Shown: positions 45,592 through 58,741, counted from the first letter of the stretch. The stretch is DNA of 64,000 nucleotides from Euclidia mi (GCA_944739405.2 OX123185.2:9049840-9113839), one strand, 5' to 3'. The notes: generated by a model from the letters alone, not told the origin. Numbers and translations are program-made.

Positions 45592-45700
45592 AACCGGTGG
45601 CGCAGCGGCTATGTAAACGACTGCCTGGTCGAACGTCGTGGGTTCGATTCCCGTTTAAGTTAATTATTTGTGTGCATAAATGCATGCAAGTGCATGCATG
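45592..45700 (+). repeat. SINE C head
   Basis: 'accggtggcgcagcggctat' (box A) and 'gtgggttcgattcccg' (box B), followed by a short unrelated tail. It matches the head at 50245. Confidence 0.65.
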
Positions 45701-46127
45701 TGTAGATTAATAAATATCGCCACAATGATACGCTTCTCTTGTCTTGTGTTTGTGTTCGTTTGCAAATCATATTACTTGACATCTATCAGTATAGAGTTTC
45801 ACGAGAATAAAGTTAATTTAAGCCCTGTCAACTCAAAAACAATGGCTGTCCGAAATACTAAATCTCTTACACAATTTACATCGGGAAATAAATTAATCGA
45901 TAGGCATATTAGCGACCTGTAAGGTTCGTAATTATTTACTTGTGTATCTACATTTATTTTACTTTTTCTCTGCCATCCCCACTATTTTAGCACCTCTATA
46001 GACAGGTTTAGTAGTACTGGTAATTGAAGAAGAGTTGTGACACTTCTGAAGTTCCTATGACATTTAATTTTGACTTTTCAGTGATAAATTATAAAAAATG
46101 ATTACACTAAGCTCACGTCTCGCGACA

Positions 46128-46392
46128 TAAACGCTGCCTCGTTGGTCTCGCGGCATAAATGTGCGCGTGGGATTGGGACGTCTCGGGTTCGATTCCCGGG
46201 TCGGGCAAAGTGTTATTGGGTTTTTCCGTTAGGAAATTATCAGTAGCAGCACTGAGTCTGGTAATGGGCCCGGTACGGCAATAGGCTCACCCCCTATTAG
46301 GTGGGACCTAAAAATTCATGGCGAAATGTGGGTGTAATATTACACCTCTGCCTACCCCTTCGGGGATACAGGCGTGAGTCTATAAAAAAAAA
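46128..46392 (+). repeat. SINE B, full length
   Basis: Head 'cctcgttggtctcgcgg' and 'cgggttcgattcccggg', very like tRNA-Asp, then the family body and 'caggcgtgagtctata' with an A-run. A target duplication is not clear. Confidence 0.85.
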
Positions 46393-47603
46393 CTAAGTTA
46401 TCGATTGACGCACAAGCGTTCATTATTGTATGGTTTTTAGATGAGTGAGCATAAAAATCTTCTACTTAGCACTTCGGCGAGTACGTAAAACACACCCATA
46501 GATTTGTTCTAGGTGGGACAAGTCAGTCACAACCTTTATCATTCACTGCAACTAAATAAGTATGAAACATTGCGACCGTTTATTGAAACTAATACCCATA
46601 TCATAAGGTTACAGAAATACTCTTATATACATTAAAACCAACTAATGTAAAAATAAACCAGCCCAAACTACAACTTTGTTACCAATTTACGGAACAAGCG
46701 TTGCTTTTATTACAAACAAACCATGAAAAAGGCTTGTGCTCATAAAAATAAACTTACATAAACAGCTATACAGTCCTGATGTAACTAGTAAGCAGAAATA
46801 TAAGTATCTACTAAATTTTTATGAAGTATAAAGGCAGTCGACGACAGAGAAATAGAATAACAGTAGCCAGATATAATAAAAAATAATGGACAATTTTTTC
46901 GTCTGGCAACAACAACCATTTTGAAGGCATCTTATTTCAATGTGTGAATCTAAGTAAAGTATCATAACTCGTATGTATATAAATAAGGTATGTCAAGTAG
47001 TTATTATTATGAACTGACCTTAATAATATGTTGTATGAGAAATAAAGTGGAAATTGAAATGTTGTACTAAGAACTTTTTCAGTGTGTCGAGTGTCGAGAT
47101 ATTATTAGAAGAAATGTCTTTGTCTGCTAGTAACTGTGCAGAAATTAATGTAATATAGTTTTGTTTAACTTGTATGTGTACTTACAAGTATAGCGTGTAT
47201 GTATACGTACGTAAGTATATGGTATTTATAGTCCGTGTGTAGATAGATTACGATTATAAAATGTTACTACCCCGTTTCACTCCGTGGGTGACGAACGAGG
47301 CGACTAAGGAAATTAACGAAGCAAATATTTTGACGTCTGACCATCGTGGCGCAGTAGGCCAAACCTTCCCAAAGTCCTATTGTCCATACATCCAGAGATA
47401 TAAATAAAATTGGACTATCTGTTTGTAATATTAAAATAATCGCTTTTTACTAAGTGCATATGGATGTATTCACGGTACATATACCCAAATGATTTTTTTA
47501 CAATTTTTGTGTCTGTCTAGAATAGAATAATATCATTATATTTAAATAAAGATGGAAGTAATGTTATATTAAATTAATTAACATCAAAACCGACTAAAAG
47601 AAC
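46393..47603. other. Intergenic DNA; worn (GAT)n-retroposon fragment near 47255-47400
   Basis: 'gttactaccccgtttcactc', 'gtgggtgac' and 'catcgtggcgcagtaggcc' look like a decayed member of the (GAT)n family. Otherwise nothing is recognised. Confidence 0.4.
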
Positions 47604-47986
47604 ACTTAGAGAACACTTTTTTCTAATAAATAATTAAAAAGGATAAACAGTAAATGGAGAAATAATTTAGATTACCATTTAAAATACCGTAGCTTGCTCT
47701 AATTGGCTGTCTGCCCCTGTCAAGTGCGTGTCTTCTAGTTGTTATATATTCATTACACTGGCAACTCTAGTAAAATGCAAGTTGTTTATTTCTATCTGGC
47801 TTACTCACGTGGCACGATTTAAAATATCTAAGAATCGGTTAATGAAAAGTATTGCGTAATTCCAAATGAACTATGATTTTTTTACAAAGAGTAGTTTAAA
47901 TGAGGGAAAGCCGCTTTAAATGAACATCAATCGATTTTAAACGTTCGCGATTTGTATACATCATACCAAAAATAATTTATTTAAGG

Positions 47987-48232
47987 TATACATCTGTTCG
48001 TGTGGTGACGGATTAAGAATACAGATTGTCACCACCCCATGTCATCCCATAGGTGTCGTAAGAGCCGATAGAGGGAGCATATTATGCAGAGAACAACACT
48101 GTAAGAGAAGGAAAACTTGATACAAACCCTATACCAACCCGTTTGGCCAGCGTGGTGTAGTAGGCCAATTCCTCCTTTCAAAGGAGAGGCCTAGTCCAGC
48201 AGTGGACTGTTGAAGGATGATGATGATGATAC
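47987..48232 (+). repeat. (GAT)n-tailed retroposon
   Basis: Same body as 26518-26769, ending in GATGATGATGATGAT. Flanking 'tatacat'/'gatacat' suggests a short target duplication, and the sister at ~21470 lacks it. Confidence 0.8.
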
Positions 48233-48728
48233 ATATGTAGGTTTATACCTTGAATAATTAAGTTACGCGATAGTCCCGTTATATTTTTTATAAATATCAA
48301 TTTAATAAGTGTATAACTCGTTTAAGTATTATAAGGACGGAGACAATGTAACTTCGATGAACAGAGTGCATAATAGCCATTTCAAAATAGCCGATATTTA
48401 ATTAAGACACGTTATTATCAGAACGACAACGGTACACGGCTTAGCTAGACTAGTAGTGCATACTATTGGTCGAGAATTATGCTAATGTAGCCTCATGTAA
48501 TCGGCTGCCTTAGACATATGAGCATTGCAACTGGGGATAACAAGACCCATCGAGCTGTACAGAACTTGATTGGCAATCATGAGCAATTTGAACTCATTAT
48601 TATATCTGTATCTTTGAAAAAGACAATTCTCACCCTAGGTCGATAAATATACTGTGTCAACAAACAGTCAATCAAGCGGAAACGGAAATAGCCGCCGCTC
48701 CACAAAAGGCACAGTAGAATAATTATAA

Positions 48729-48815
48729 CTCTATTTTATTATATTTATAGTCTCACGCCTGTAGAAGGGGTAGGCAGAGGTGTAAATATTAAACCTACAT
48801 TTCGCCATGAATTTA
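48729..48815 (-). repeat. SINE B 3' fragment
   Basis: 'tagtctcacgcctgtagaag' and 'gggtaggcagaggtg' then 'catttcgccatgaattt'. It directly precedes the LINE fragment. Confidence 0.65.
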
Positions 48816-48854
48816 TATATTGTCAATAACACTCTTGCACCTGTCTTGCAGTAA

Positions 48855-49400
48855 AACTTAGTTCTGCAGAGTTTGCAGTTAGAAAAGTTAGGGAATTCAC
48901 AGATATAGATACAGCTAGACTAGTTTACTTTAGTTATTTTCACAGCGTAATGTCTTACGGTATAATGTTATGGGGTACAGCTGCTGATATACAGACAATT
49001 TTTGTCATTCAAAAGAGGGCCATACGTGCAATTTATAAGTTAGATGCTACAGATTCTTTACGTGATAAATTTAAAGAAGAAAAACTTAATTCTATACCGC
49101 AAAAATAGTGACTTGCACAAAGTGAACACAAGAAATAAGCATAAACTGGTGGGAACTAATTACCGTCTACATAAAGTTCATAACTCATTTGCGGGGGTTG
49201 GTATACGATTTTTCAACAAATTGCCTCTTGAAATAATGAATTTACCCATGCACAAATACAAACGGACAATTAGGAACTAACGAATTATGTGTATTATGCA
49301 AAACCTGGCGATAAAAAAGAATGACCCTGAGTTTTATTGCCCGTTCTTTCTCATGGTTCAACGCCCTTGCTTTGCGAACGTGGCAGTAAATGTAAATGTA
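48855..49400 (+). pseudogene. Jockey-like LINE, RT C-terminal end and 3' UTR
   Basis: Reads TARLVYFSYFHSVMSYGIML, WGTAADIQTIFVIQKRAIRA and SLRDKFKEE, then a stop; after an apparent internal deletion another frame gives LHKVNTRNKHKLVGTNYRLH and SFAGVGIRFFNKLP, ending at 49278. This is the typical C-terminal tail of lepidopteran jockey-type RTs. A 3' UTR with 'gaccctgagttttattgccc' follows. 5'-truncated and dead. Missing from copy 1. Confidence 0.75.
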
Positions 49401-49787
49401 GAGGCTTTAAGTAATTATTTTATGAATTTATTATTTTAATGTGCTAGGTTTAGTGGTCGAGCCACACTAGTAAAAAAGTTTATTGTCATTGGTGTTTTTG
49501 TTTCTACATATGAGCAGATCACGATGGTTTTAATGCAACATCATGAAAAGTCGTAAAATAGCTCAGTCAATAGCTCATTATTTATTGCTGCCATTTAAGT
49601 AGAAATTGTATAGCTGTACGTATCAAATGTGTACTATCGGCTATCGTATACAGCTTAATAGATATTTGATCAAAATATACAAAGCTATCTTTTGTACAAA
49701 TATGTACAATTTCTCCAAGAGAAGAATATGCATCATATAAGAAGGTTGAACCATGCACTTTTTAATCCCTATATCAATGTTCGACTG

Positions 49788-50044
49788 GTCGTTGGTCTCG
49801 CGGCATAAATGTGCGCGTGGGATTGGGAGGTCTCAGGATCGATTCCCGGGTCGGGCAAAGTGTTATTATGTTTTTCTGTCAGGAAATTCTTAGTAGCAGC
49901 GCGGAGTCTGGTAATGTGCCCGGTACAGCTATAGGCTCTCTATTACGTGGGACCTAAAAATTCCTGCCGAAATGTGGGTGTAATATTATACCTGTGACTA
50001 CCCCTTCGGGGATACAGGCGTAGCGGTCTATAAATAAAAAAAAA
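49788..50044 (+). repeat. SINE B, complete, 257 bp
   Basis: Flanked by TCAATGTTCGACTG (49774-49787) and TCAATGTTCGATTG (50045-50058). Copy 1 at ~22335 has the uninterrupted target. Confidence 0.9.
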
Positions 50045-50244
50045 TCAATGTTCGATTGTCGCACCCAAAAGCCGCTATATAGCTGTCATAATACATTAAG
50101 AGAGGCTGATTATGGTTACTATAAAGCTGTTGGTTTTCAGCTCAACTCGATAGACTATGGCACTGCAACTTTATTTAGAGTATTCTCAAGTTGTAAACTT
50201 TTAAGGAAGAAGGCTATACTATGATATAAAGTTAGCTACAACAA

Positions 50245-50388
50245 TGACGACCGGTTGGCGCAGCGGGAGTGTAAGCGACTGCCACGCCAAAAGTCGCGTG
50301 TTCGATTCCCGCTCAAGTCAAACATGGATGTTTGTCTTGGTCTGAGTGTTTCTATGTATAATATGTATGTATATTTATAAAAAAAAAC
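50245..50388 (+). repeat. SINE C, ~144 bp
   Basis: Head 'ccggttggcgcagcgggagt' and 'gtgttcgattcccg', short body, then an A-run. Absent from copy 1. Confidence 0.75.
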
Positions 50389-51600
50389 CGGCCAAGTGCG
50401 TGTCGGGCCATCCGTGCATGTAGGGTTCCATAGTTGCCCATAATGACTTGCTGCAAAGGGTAAATAAATGTACAACAAATCCGACTGTTTATTTTGCTGA
50501 TAAAATAATTTTAATAACACTGTGGAGGATAAAGGTGTGGTGTTCCTCCAACTAGAGGGAGGAGCCTCTAACCAAGCTGGGTGGTCGTGCTTGGTGGCCT
50601 GCAGGCCAACGGACATACTTTCGAAGTTGTATATATGCCCTTGGCTCGCGAAAGTTGATATCTCGGTTCAGGATTGTTTGAATTTTTCCCGCGTTGTTAG
50701 GTCGAGTGTCGAGGTAGTTTTTTCGTCATTGGTTAGATGGCGTTGTGCGGGTGTTATGTAGCTGGCCGCTACAACACTATTATAAGAACCTAAGTTTTGT
50801 TTAGAAAAATACTAGGTATGTACCCAGTTCTGTATTGTAAACATACAATGTGGTTTCCAAGATATACTACTACTATACATACGTAGTACCGTAGTACATT
50901 ACATACCAAAGTACGTATATCTTTAAGATTAGCCAGCGCGCCCAATGTAAACTCACAGAAATAGGTATTTATAAGTTAACCGACGATTACTCGTAAACTA
51001 GTGATATCTACTTAGCCGCCATAGTTTTCCTTTCAAATTCGTTATAAGTACTACATTTGTGATTTTTTTCACCTCTTCCAAATTAATAGTTTAGCCGGCA
51101 GAGGGGGGGACACTTGAGTCTAACAATTTTTATCACTTCAAAGCTTGATATTTGACAAACCAATCACTTGATCGAAAAATGATTTGAGCAAACTAATAAT
51201 ATTTTTTTAAAACCTATCCAATGATACGCCACATGACGGGGTACTCAACCAAAAAAAAATTCAACCCCACTATATATGTAGGGGAGATACCCTTAAAAAA
51301 AATATTTTCCTTAATTTTATTCTACAGTTTTGTTGCAATATCTTATGTCTATATTCATGTCAAATATCAACTTTCTAGCACGAGGCGTCTTTGAGCTAGG
51401 CTGCGGACGGACAGATGGACGGACATGACGAAACTATAAGGGTTCCTTGTGGACTACGGAACCCTAAAAAGGATGTTATGTATGTTTATCCATTGTCTAG
51501 TACCCATAGTATAAGCTATACTTAGTTTGGGACTAAATGATGTTGTGTGAATTTGGTAGAATATTATTATTATTACTATTATTAATATCTATCTTTTCAT
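50389..51600. mobile_element. Unclassified element(s) with AGGGTTCC(A/G)TAG ends and an (ATT)n-tailed LINE end
   Basis: 'accggccaagtgcgtgtcgg', then 'agggttccatag' near the left and 'ctacggaaccctaaaaa' near 51460 form a subterminal inverted pair. This is a repeat type I recall as very common in Lepidoptera. Bases ~50515-50775 look like a nested insertion. 51475-51600 is a separate LINE 3' end ('tagtttgggactaaatgatg' then ATT repeats), also seen inverted at 63109-63215. A 126-codon minus-strand frame at 50236-50616 crosses element boundaries and is not a gene. Confidence 0.5.
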
Positions 51601-51690
51601 AAACATAAATCGCCTGAAAATAAATTAATCTTCTAAATCGCGCCTAAGTACTTATTTACCAAAACACTATTACCTAAAACGTACGAAATG

Positions 51691-52102
51691 TGTCGCACGG
51701 GTGATTGGTTTGTAGGTGGTGAGTCAGACTCAATCACTCGCCGATCAAAAAAAGGAAGAAAATCAGGTTTTACTTACAAATGAAAACACTTTTAGAATAG
51801 TACACTTCACGATATAATTGCCTATATAGGTAGATACAATGCAGCTACTTTAAAACTAAGACTTTTAATAATTGAGAACATGAGTAAATTCAGGGCGTGG
51901 TCCGACAACTATAGTTGGCGTTCACTGGTGTTCCGAAGGCCAGGGTCTTGATAGGAAGAAGACTTAACTGATGGCCGTAAGCTGGAGCAGAGGGCAGATT
52001 GAACAGCGTCGCACGCTTATATACGACGTGCGGGACGCGCGGGCAAAGGCGCTCCCTCCTTCGTTCGACGTCACAGTTCAGACGGAGATGCACGACGTCA
52101 CA
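51691..52102 (-). repeat. 3' LTR of the LARD-like element
   Basis: 412 bp, TGTGACGTC...GCGACA in element orientation. A TATA box (TATATAAG) lies ~90 bases in, after tandem 'gacgtc' palindromes. The same first ~85 bases recur at 56515-56603. Confidence 0.75.
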
Positions 52103-52116
52103 CACCCCCCTCTTTA
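52103..52116 (-). other. Polypurine tract of the LARD-like element
   Basis: TAAAGAGGGGGGTG immediately upstream of the 3' LTR in element orientation. Confidence 0.75.
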
Positions 52117-52994
52117 GGGCATAATTTTTCATAGGGAAAATTTTCTTGGCTAGCAGCTCGTTGAGGATTACCTGTAATCAAGTAGTGCAAGTGGTGTCAG
52201 TATTTTAAGTAAACAACCAAACTTACATAACTACATTAGCTATAAATATAATATATTACCCACAATACGCACGCAACAACTGCCCCTATGATAAACTAAC
52301 ACACCCGTCATCCATAAAGCCGCCACACACTACATAAGTGCTTAGGCCATAACATAACAACAGAATGAGAGACAACCATTAAAGGTGTGAAGCGCTTAGG
52401 GTAATACACGAGATAAAAGGGACGCCATTAAGAATGAGTTACAGGTAAAAGAAGTTACGTCTAGCCCTACGAATTATTATTCTTGGGTTCGGCACCTTGA
52501 CCACTAGATAAACAAAATACTAAGTCATAGTTAGGTATAACATACAGAATTCATACAAAAGCTAAACAAAAATAAATTCAAGTTGCAGACTACAAACTGA
52601 CTACTGAATTACAAAAGAACAACAAAATACATAATTATTTTGCTCAATTTAATTACAAAAACCACGATTGTCCACGATGCATGAACACACTAATAAAGTA
52701 AACAATGATAAATCATAAGTTCGGTATATATCTACCAGCGCCTCACTGAGTGAGCGCGTGTGCATCGCAATAACAAAGTAGTTATATTTTAATTAGATAT
52801 TAAGTACTATTTGACTGTTCCGAGTTCGCGACGCCCGGTCAATCACACACAATAATCCTTTGTAAAAGTACCTATAATAATAATTCGATTATAAAATCGA
52901 TACAAAATTATGAACAACAACAATAAAAAGAACTTCAGAACAAAGCACAGCGAAAAAAATAATACGCCAACAAAGTAGACATTAAAATAAATAG

Positions 52995-53070
52995 ACTTCC
53001 AGAAAAGACGACAAACGAGAATCGAACTTGTATACTGTGACAGTGACCTTTTAACCACTGATCCACAGGG
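52995..53070 (-). repeat. tRNA-like sequence inside the LARD-like element
   Basis: Minus strand 'ctgtggatcagtggttaaaa' (box-A-like) and 'acaagttcgattctcg' (box-B-like). Acceptor pairing is poor, so a SINE head or pseudogene is more likely than a tRNA. Confidence 0.45.
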
Positions 53071-55440
53071 TAAAAAAACAATATATTTAGTTTATGGTAA
53101 GATTTTTTAAAACAATGTTTAACACAACATTTGCGTACATAACTGCGCAGCAATTTAGAAAATAGTGTATTTTACGAGAAAAAAAAATATTTGCCACCCA
53201 CAAAAATAAAATAATTTATAGTAGACACTACTTCAAACGGTAACATAAATTAGAGAACATTCGTTTGGAAAAATAAACAATGTATAGGTTATAAGTATTC
53301 TTTTTTTTATTTTATGTAATTTTATAACGTTTCTTTAAATCTTTTATATGCCATTCGTCAAGTGGTTTAACATTCATATATACCTAATTTAGTTCTGAAG
53401 AATTCTGCCGGATTAGGGTGAAGATTATAAAATAAACAATTGCGTTGATGAGCCGACAACAGAGCTGAGTATACCTTCTCGAAAATAGAAGATAAATAGT
53501 TCAACGATGCGGCATAAACTTCACACGGCTCATACACCATATTGGAATTGAATTCCATGTCAATATACCTACTGAGAACCAAAATATCCTTCAATTGAGT
53601 TTATGCACAATGTGAGGCGTAGGTACAATGGCGTATAATTCACATTTAGAACATTTTATTTTAACATTAGATTTCAAAATTAGTGCCAATAAATATAAAT
53701 ATTGTTTATTATAAAAAAGATTGTGGATGTAGTAACATGCACAAAAAGCAACACATTTTATTTTATCATTTTGTTATTACAGTTTATGTATTTATTTATG
53801 TATGTTCAGCAAACATTTTAAAACAACAAATAGGCATTTATATTGTGAAGTTATTTATGAGTGATAATGATAACTCATCGCACGAGTTTATGTAGGTATT
53901 TTACAACGAATGCCCGACACCTGGCAACTAGTGATTACGCGCAACGCGTTAGAATAATATAACACATAAAGAGTTGACCAACAGTAGGCAAAAGATACTG
54001 GGTTCTCCAGTAGTGACCCAAAAAGAAAATAATATATATTTACACATATTATATTATTATATACACTAAGGTCAGACAGAATGACCATCATACGCTAAAA
54101 TTATTTAGTAAGTGTGGGTTAAACTCTTATATAAAACGACTTAACCCACTTTTTTTTGAAACACACATTTTTTGTTTATTGAATCACACAATTTATTTTT
54201 ATTACCTGATAGACAACAACATAAGTAGAGTTACCTAGGCATTTATTTAATAAGGACGTAGCATTGATGCCTATAAAATGTTTTAAATCAACAAAAAAGT
54301 TCATGGGGCCAAAATAAAATAATAAAATTTTCAAACAAAATAAACTATAAAATATGAGTAGCAAAACGAAACACCATTTGTAGACCAACATGACAATAGG
54401 TTACTGACCTTTGTAAGAACGGCAACGTGTGCTATGCGGCAGACGATGCCACGGAGGTAGTTCACATTTATTGACGAATTACCTATTTCAGTAATTCTAC
54501 ACATCACTCCCATGTTTCATCACTCATTAGGTAAGCACTGGTGTCTTTTTAATATCAACAAAAACCCACTTAACACAAACCCACGTAAAAAGTAGCACAA
54601 AATTTTCAAATTCTCAAAATGTCCGCCATTCTTATCACGAATTACCTACTTCAGTAATTCTACAAATCACTCTAATGAAAGCTCAGTAATTAGAAAAGCA
54701 CTGGTGTCTTTTTCACAACAAGAACCCACGTTACACAATCATATTCGCATATTCGGACGACATAAAGTTTGTCATTATTAACACAAATAATTAAAAAATG
54801 ACGAATGATAAAGTTCACTAAACAACAACACAATTAAATAACACAACTAAATACATATCTACAAATCAATCACACAATTCGATATCAAAAACAACTGCCG
54901 AATAAGCGCGCGCGCGCGATTTGATCGACTTATTAATCCAATAGTTTTTGCGGCACTAAACAAACCTATGATGAGTCACCGATCACCGATGCGCCGCTGG
55001 CGCCGACATGTCTAGGATAGGAAATAGAGATGCGCAATAGGTACTATGAATGTCGATATTTTTGACACGTTAATACGTTAACAACAAAATAACACAAAAT
55101 GTTTTTATACAACGAACTATGCATTCTTACTTGTATTAACAATAATGCTATTGCTTAATTGTGTTGCTAATACGACACAGTTAAACAAGTTTATGAAATA
55201 CTATGCACATACTTCAATTAGTTCAGTAGTTTTAGTACATAGTTATTATAATTCTTAAGTAGATTGTTGAACCCATTCGACCATTTAAAAAATACCATAA
55301 GAAAGAGCTAAAATAGTCAATAATTATTAACTTATTTCAAATGATTAAATAATTGAATATCTTTACATGTTTATCATTGTTTACCTATTAAAAAACGTCG
55401 TCTTTATTTGTACCACACTTTGAAATTTTCGAACGTAAAG

Positions 55441-55630
55441 TCATTGATAAGACGATTACATTAACGTTAAAAACAAACAATGTCGATACAGTAAACAACA
55501 AACTTTTACGGTGCGTAGGATTTTTTATCGATACTATCATTGATAAGACGATTACATTAACGTTAAATACAATCAATGTCGATATAATAAACTACAAACT
55601 TTTACGGTGCGTATTTTTTATCGATACTAT
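55441..55630. repeat. Tandem duplication, ~96-bp unit, two copies
   Basis: 'tcattgataagacgattaca' starts at 55441 and 55537; both units continue through 'cttttacggtgcgta' and 'ttttttatcgatacta' with few differences. Confidence 0.85.
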
Positions 55631-55839
55631 TGACAATATTTTGTTCATAATTGGGCAACTCTATTTGGCTCGACTATGTTTGTCCTTGTCACACGTAGTG
55701 CATTTACTGTGCATACCTAATCAGATTTTTCGTGCTTGCGGAACCGATCCATTTTATTATTATGTAACTTTATTGAAAAAGTAATTAGGAAGTTTCAAAA
55801 GTTTTGTTCTGTTAAAAATGTTACGCATTAACTTGGGCG

Positions 55840-56350
55840 CAAAAACCTAAAACGAAGAGTCTTAGGTAGGTACCTTCGAGGCGAATCGACGTTGCACGAA
55901 GACGTCATCGTCCTAAGTCGTCGAAGGGTCAACGCAGACAGAGAGGAATAATCCCCGCGCGGTCTCGGGCATTTTCTTTACGGATTGCGTATGCTTAAGA
56001 TTGCGCGCGATCTCGTGAGCCTGCGTGAGTAAAACGTTCTGGGTTACCACTCTACTGTATTTTGCCGCGAAAGTTTGTTAAACCCTGAAAATACGCGTAC
56101 GACGTGGGCGCCGACTCGACTTTGTGCACGGATTTCCGCGTATCTTCGAGGGCGCGCGAATATTTTTTTCAGGTTCAAGCATTTATGAACTTTATTGTAA
56201 AAACATTAAAGTTTATTTTCAAGTGCGTTGATAAAATCCTCTCCGCTGCGCTCCGTTCTGTCTGCGCTGAGCCTAGCTTCGGATGACGTCGAGGCGTCGC
56301 GTCGTGAGTAGTACCTAGCGTGTCGCGGCGCGCAATGCAGGTACGTTGAC
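55840..56350. other. GC-rich, CpG-rich block near the 5' end of the LARD-like element
   Basis: Unlike its AT-rich neighbours, with 'gcgcgcgatctcgtgagcct', 'gacgtgggcgccgactcg' and 'ggatgacgtcgaggcgtcgc'. It could be leader or promoter sequence, or part of a second element that disrupted the 5' LTR. Short ORFs here are not convincing. Confidence 0.4.
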
Positions 56351-56514
56351 CGTTTTGTATCAGCTGTATGGAACTCAAAGCGTGTGCAAAAATTGCGGAA
56401 CTTAAAATCGATATTGTGGCTAAACTACTGCACCGATTTAATTGATTTTTGGTACAAGGCTTAAGAATGTTGTAAGCTATGCCTTTGTTCAAAAAGTGCC
56501 GCTATGCAAGCGCC

Positions 56515-56603
56515 ACCCTGTATATGGCGTGCGGGGCGCGCGGGCAGAGGCGCTCCCTCCTTCGTTCGACGTCACAGTTCAGACGGAGATGCACGACGTC
56601 ACA
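56515..56603 (-). repeat. Truncated 5' LTR of the LARD-like element
   Basis: Matches 52015-52102 up to the TATA region, then changes to unrelated sequence including 'ctgcaccgatttaattgatt', which resembles Helitron-type DNA. Confidence 0.7.
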
Positions 56604-58316
56604 AATGTACCTGAAAATCTAAACTAAGCTATTTTACAACGATAATCCCATAGCAATGAAATATTGTATCCGTATTCAGCAATCAGGCCAAAATGTGGAG
56701 GGCAATTACGTGCTCAGTTGTAGAGAGAGTGGCGTACGCTGGCATCAAGCCAAATTCTACCAAAACGGGATAAACAATTCTGTTTTCCAAAATTCACTAT
56801 TAAAGCTACTGGCGTATACTAATAAACGTGCATGCCCGAATAATAACAATCTAAATCCAACCAGTTGATCACTGCGAGATTCTCACTAATTAGATATTAA
56901 ATTTATATGTTCGCAGACTGTCTCGAGTTAAACCAGCTTGTAACTATTATGTTTACTAGGTATTGATGGGATTTCAATCAGAGTAGGTATGCATATACAG
57001 ATAATTCTTAATGAATAAATTGTGTTTAGATTAGGATGTTCTTTTCTAAGTGTGATAATATTTAACCAAAGCTTAAACATCTTAAATTTCAACAATATTT
57101 TTAAAATAATTTCGCCCTCTCATCTCGAAATTAGAGAACAGGTTCTTCTCACGATAACTGATATAAAACAATAATGCCTCTTTCTGTCTTGACTTTAATA
57201 CCGGCCATCATCGGCCGTTATCGCTCAAAACCTTCTTATTTCTAGTAACAAAACATTTAAAATACAAAATGAAACATGTATAACTTTATCAATACTGTAC
57301 TTCGACCGCGCTATTACTCGTGTAACTATATCCACCCAAAGAAATCTTACTTACACTCGTTGCGAGGCAAAAAAGGACAAATAAAAACAAACACATTTGG
57401 CATATCCAATATAAGCATGTAAACGATATCAGTAAAATTTAAACAAATTGCCATTTCGTTCCTCTCAACAAAACAACTCTTATAATATTAAGGTAATCTC
57501 GATAAGGGATCCTATAATGGATTTAAGTGCAGCTAATCAGGCCTGTTTGATACAGTTGTTAGCTAAAGGGCCACCGGTCAAGATAACACTGAGCATACAG
57601 TTTCAATAATCACCGAAATGAACGTCTTAATGGCAAACAAAATGAACTCGGCCAGTAGAAACGTACAGCACGATAATTTGAAAGTGTCTGCGCTGGAGAT
57701 ATTTTTTATATATATTTTTAAGACGGGTAAAGAAAAATTACGATATTAAACTGATTTGTAAAGTTATAATATTATGGCAAACAGATGAGAAGCAGATAAA
57801 TGAAAAAAAAGAGATGAAGTTTAAAATTATTATTATTTTCTATTAAGATTGATATTTTTGTGCAAAAGAGGAAATTGATAAAGTGATGTTTTTTTAATAA
57901 ATGTCAGCCAAAAATATGGAAGTGGAATTTTAAAAAATCTGTGTAGTTCATTATATATCTGGTTATCTCACTGAAAAAATGAGTCCTTCATGGCATATAA
58001 TCTACTAAGTAATAAACATATGGAAATTATCTCATATAATCTCTATATAAAATTAGAGTGTATATTTCATAGAGCCTAACGGCCATTTACGTCCACCGAA
58101 CAGAGCCACTCCCAAATATTTGTAGCAATGTACTGTATTGTTCGTTTGTGATAGCACCCCTGTCACTATATTGTGTTTAAGGTTATTATACACTGTGGAC
58201 AAGCGTCAATATCCCTCTGTTCAGTGTAAAATACATTTATATACGTTAAGTAACTAAATAATTGTTAGAGGAACTAAAATGCATGTTTATAGTCGACAGG
58301 ATAACTAGTGAAGACG

Positions 58317-58357
58317 AATTGTATAAGCCCAAACTGTGTGTTTGGGTTTATACAATT
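58317..58357. repeat. 18-bp hairpin, copy 2 only
   Basis: AATTGTATAAGCCCAAAC, loop TGTGT, inverse with one mismatch. Copy 1 (~27020) has the first arm only. Confidence 0.85.
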
Positions 58358-58399
58358 GTAATTGTTTAGTACCCAATGGGTTTAGTAGGCATTCCAGGG

Positions 58400-58595
58400 T
58401 TTAATTTTCTACCTTCTAGCTCCATCATCAGACGAGGCCCATAGTCCATATGGTCATATATATTGTATTATCAGCTGATCTACATAATACAATGCCCAAG
58501 TTTCAACTAATATTAGTGCGCGCAATTAACTTTTTTTAGATTTGACTAAATACTCACAGGCCGATCCAGTAAAAGAGTGTTATCAATGGTAAGGT
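58400..58595 (+). repeat. Retroposon 3'-end-like repeat (copy 2)
   Basis: Sister of 27065-27260; better preserved 'cttctagctccatcatcaga'. Confidence 0.5.
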
Positions 58596-58707
58596 TTTCT
58601 TCAAAATCAGTGAGTAGGTAGAAACGGATCAAATATTGGACACAGCAGACACAGCTTGAAAAGCCGAAAAGCTAGAAACTTGCATTGTATTTATTTTGCA
58701 ACAAAGT

Positions 58708-58731
58708 AAGAAACACCACTAGGTGTTTCTT
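58708..58731. repeat. Perfect 10-bp hairpin next to the Helitron, copy 2 only
   Basis: AAGAAACACC, loop ACTA, exact inverse, followed by ATT repeats that flank the Helitron. Copy 1 (~27370) lacks the arms. Confidence 0.75.
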
Positions 58732-58741
58732 ATTATTATTA

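Larger units (their letters stand above)
52117..55839. other. Interior of the LARD-like element, no coding capacity
   Basis: AT-rich and full of stops on both strands. It contains a tRNA-like sequence at 52995-53070, two related ~100-bp stretches at ~54475 and ~54640 ('gaattacct...cagtaattctac'), a CG dinucleotide run near 54905-54918, and the tandem pair at 55441-55630. Confidence 0.5.
51691..56603 (-). mobile_element. Non-coding LTR retrotransposon (LARD-like), 4.9 kb
   Basis: It lies between 4-bp duplications AATG (51687-51690 and 56604-56607); copy 1 has the empty site at ~22628. On the minus strand the element begins TGTGACGTCG at 56603 and ends TGCGACA at 51691. A complete 3' LTR and a purine tract are present, but the 5' LTR is cut to ~85 bp. 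The interior is AT-rich with no gag or pol motif. It is either a large non-autonomous derivative or a decayed Ty3-type element; a 4-bp duplication would suit neither BEL nor LINE. Confidence 0.68.

Noticed and set aside
50236..50616. A 126-codon minus-strand frame
   Set aside because: It spans a SINE C and a separate element, so it is a chance frame.
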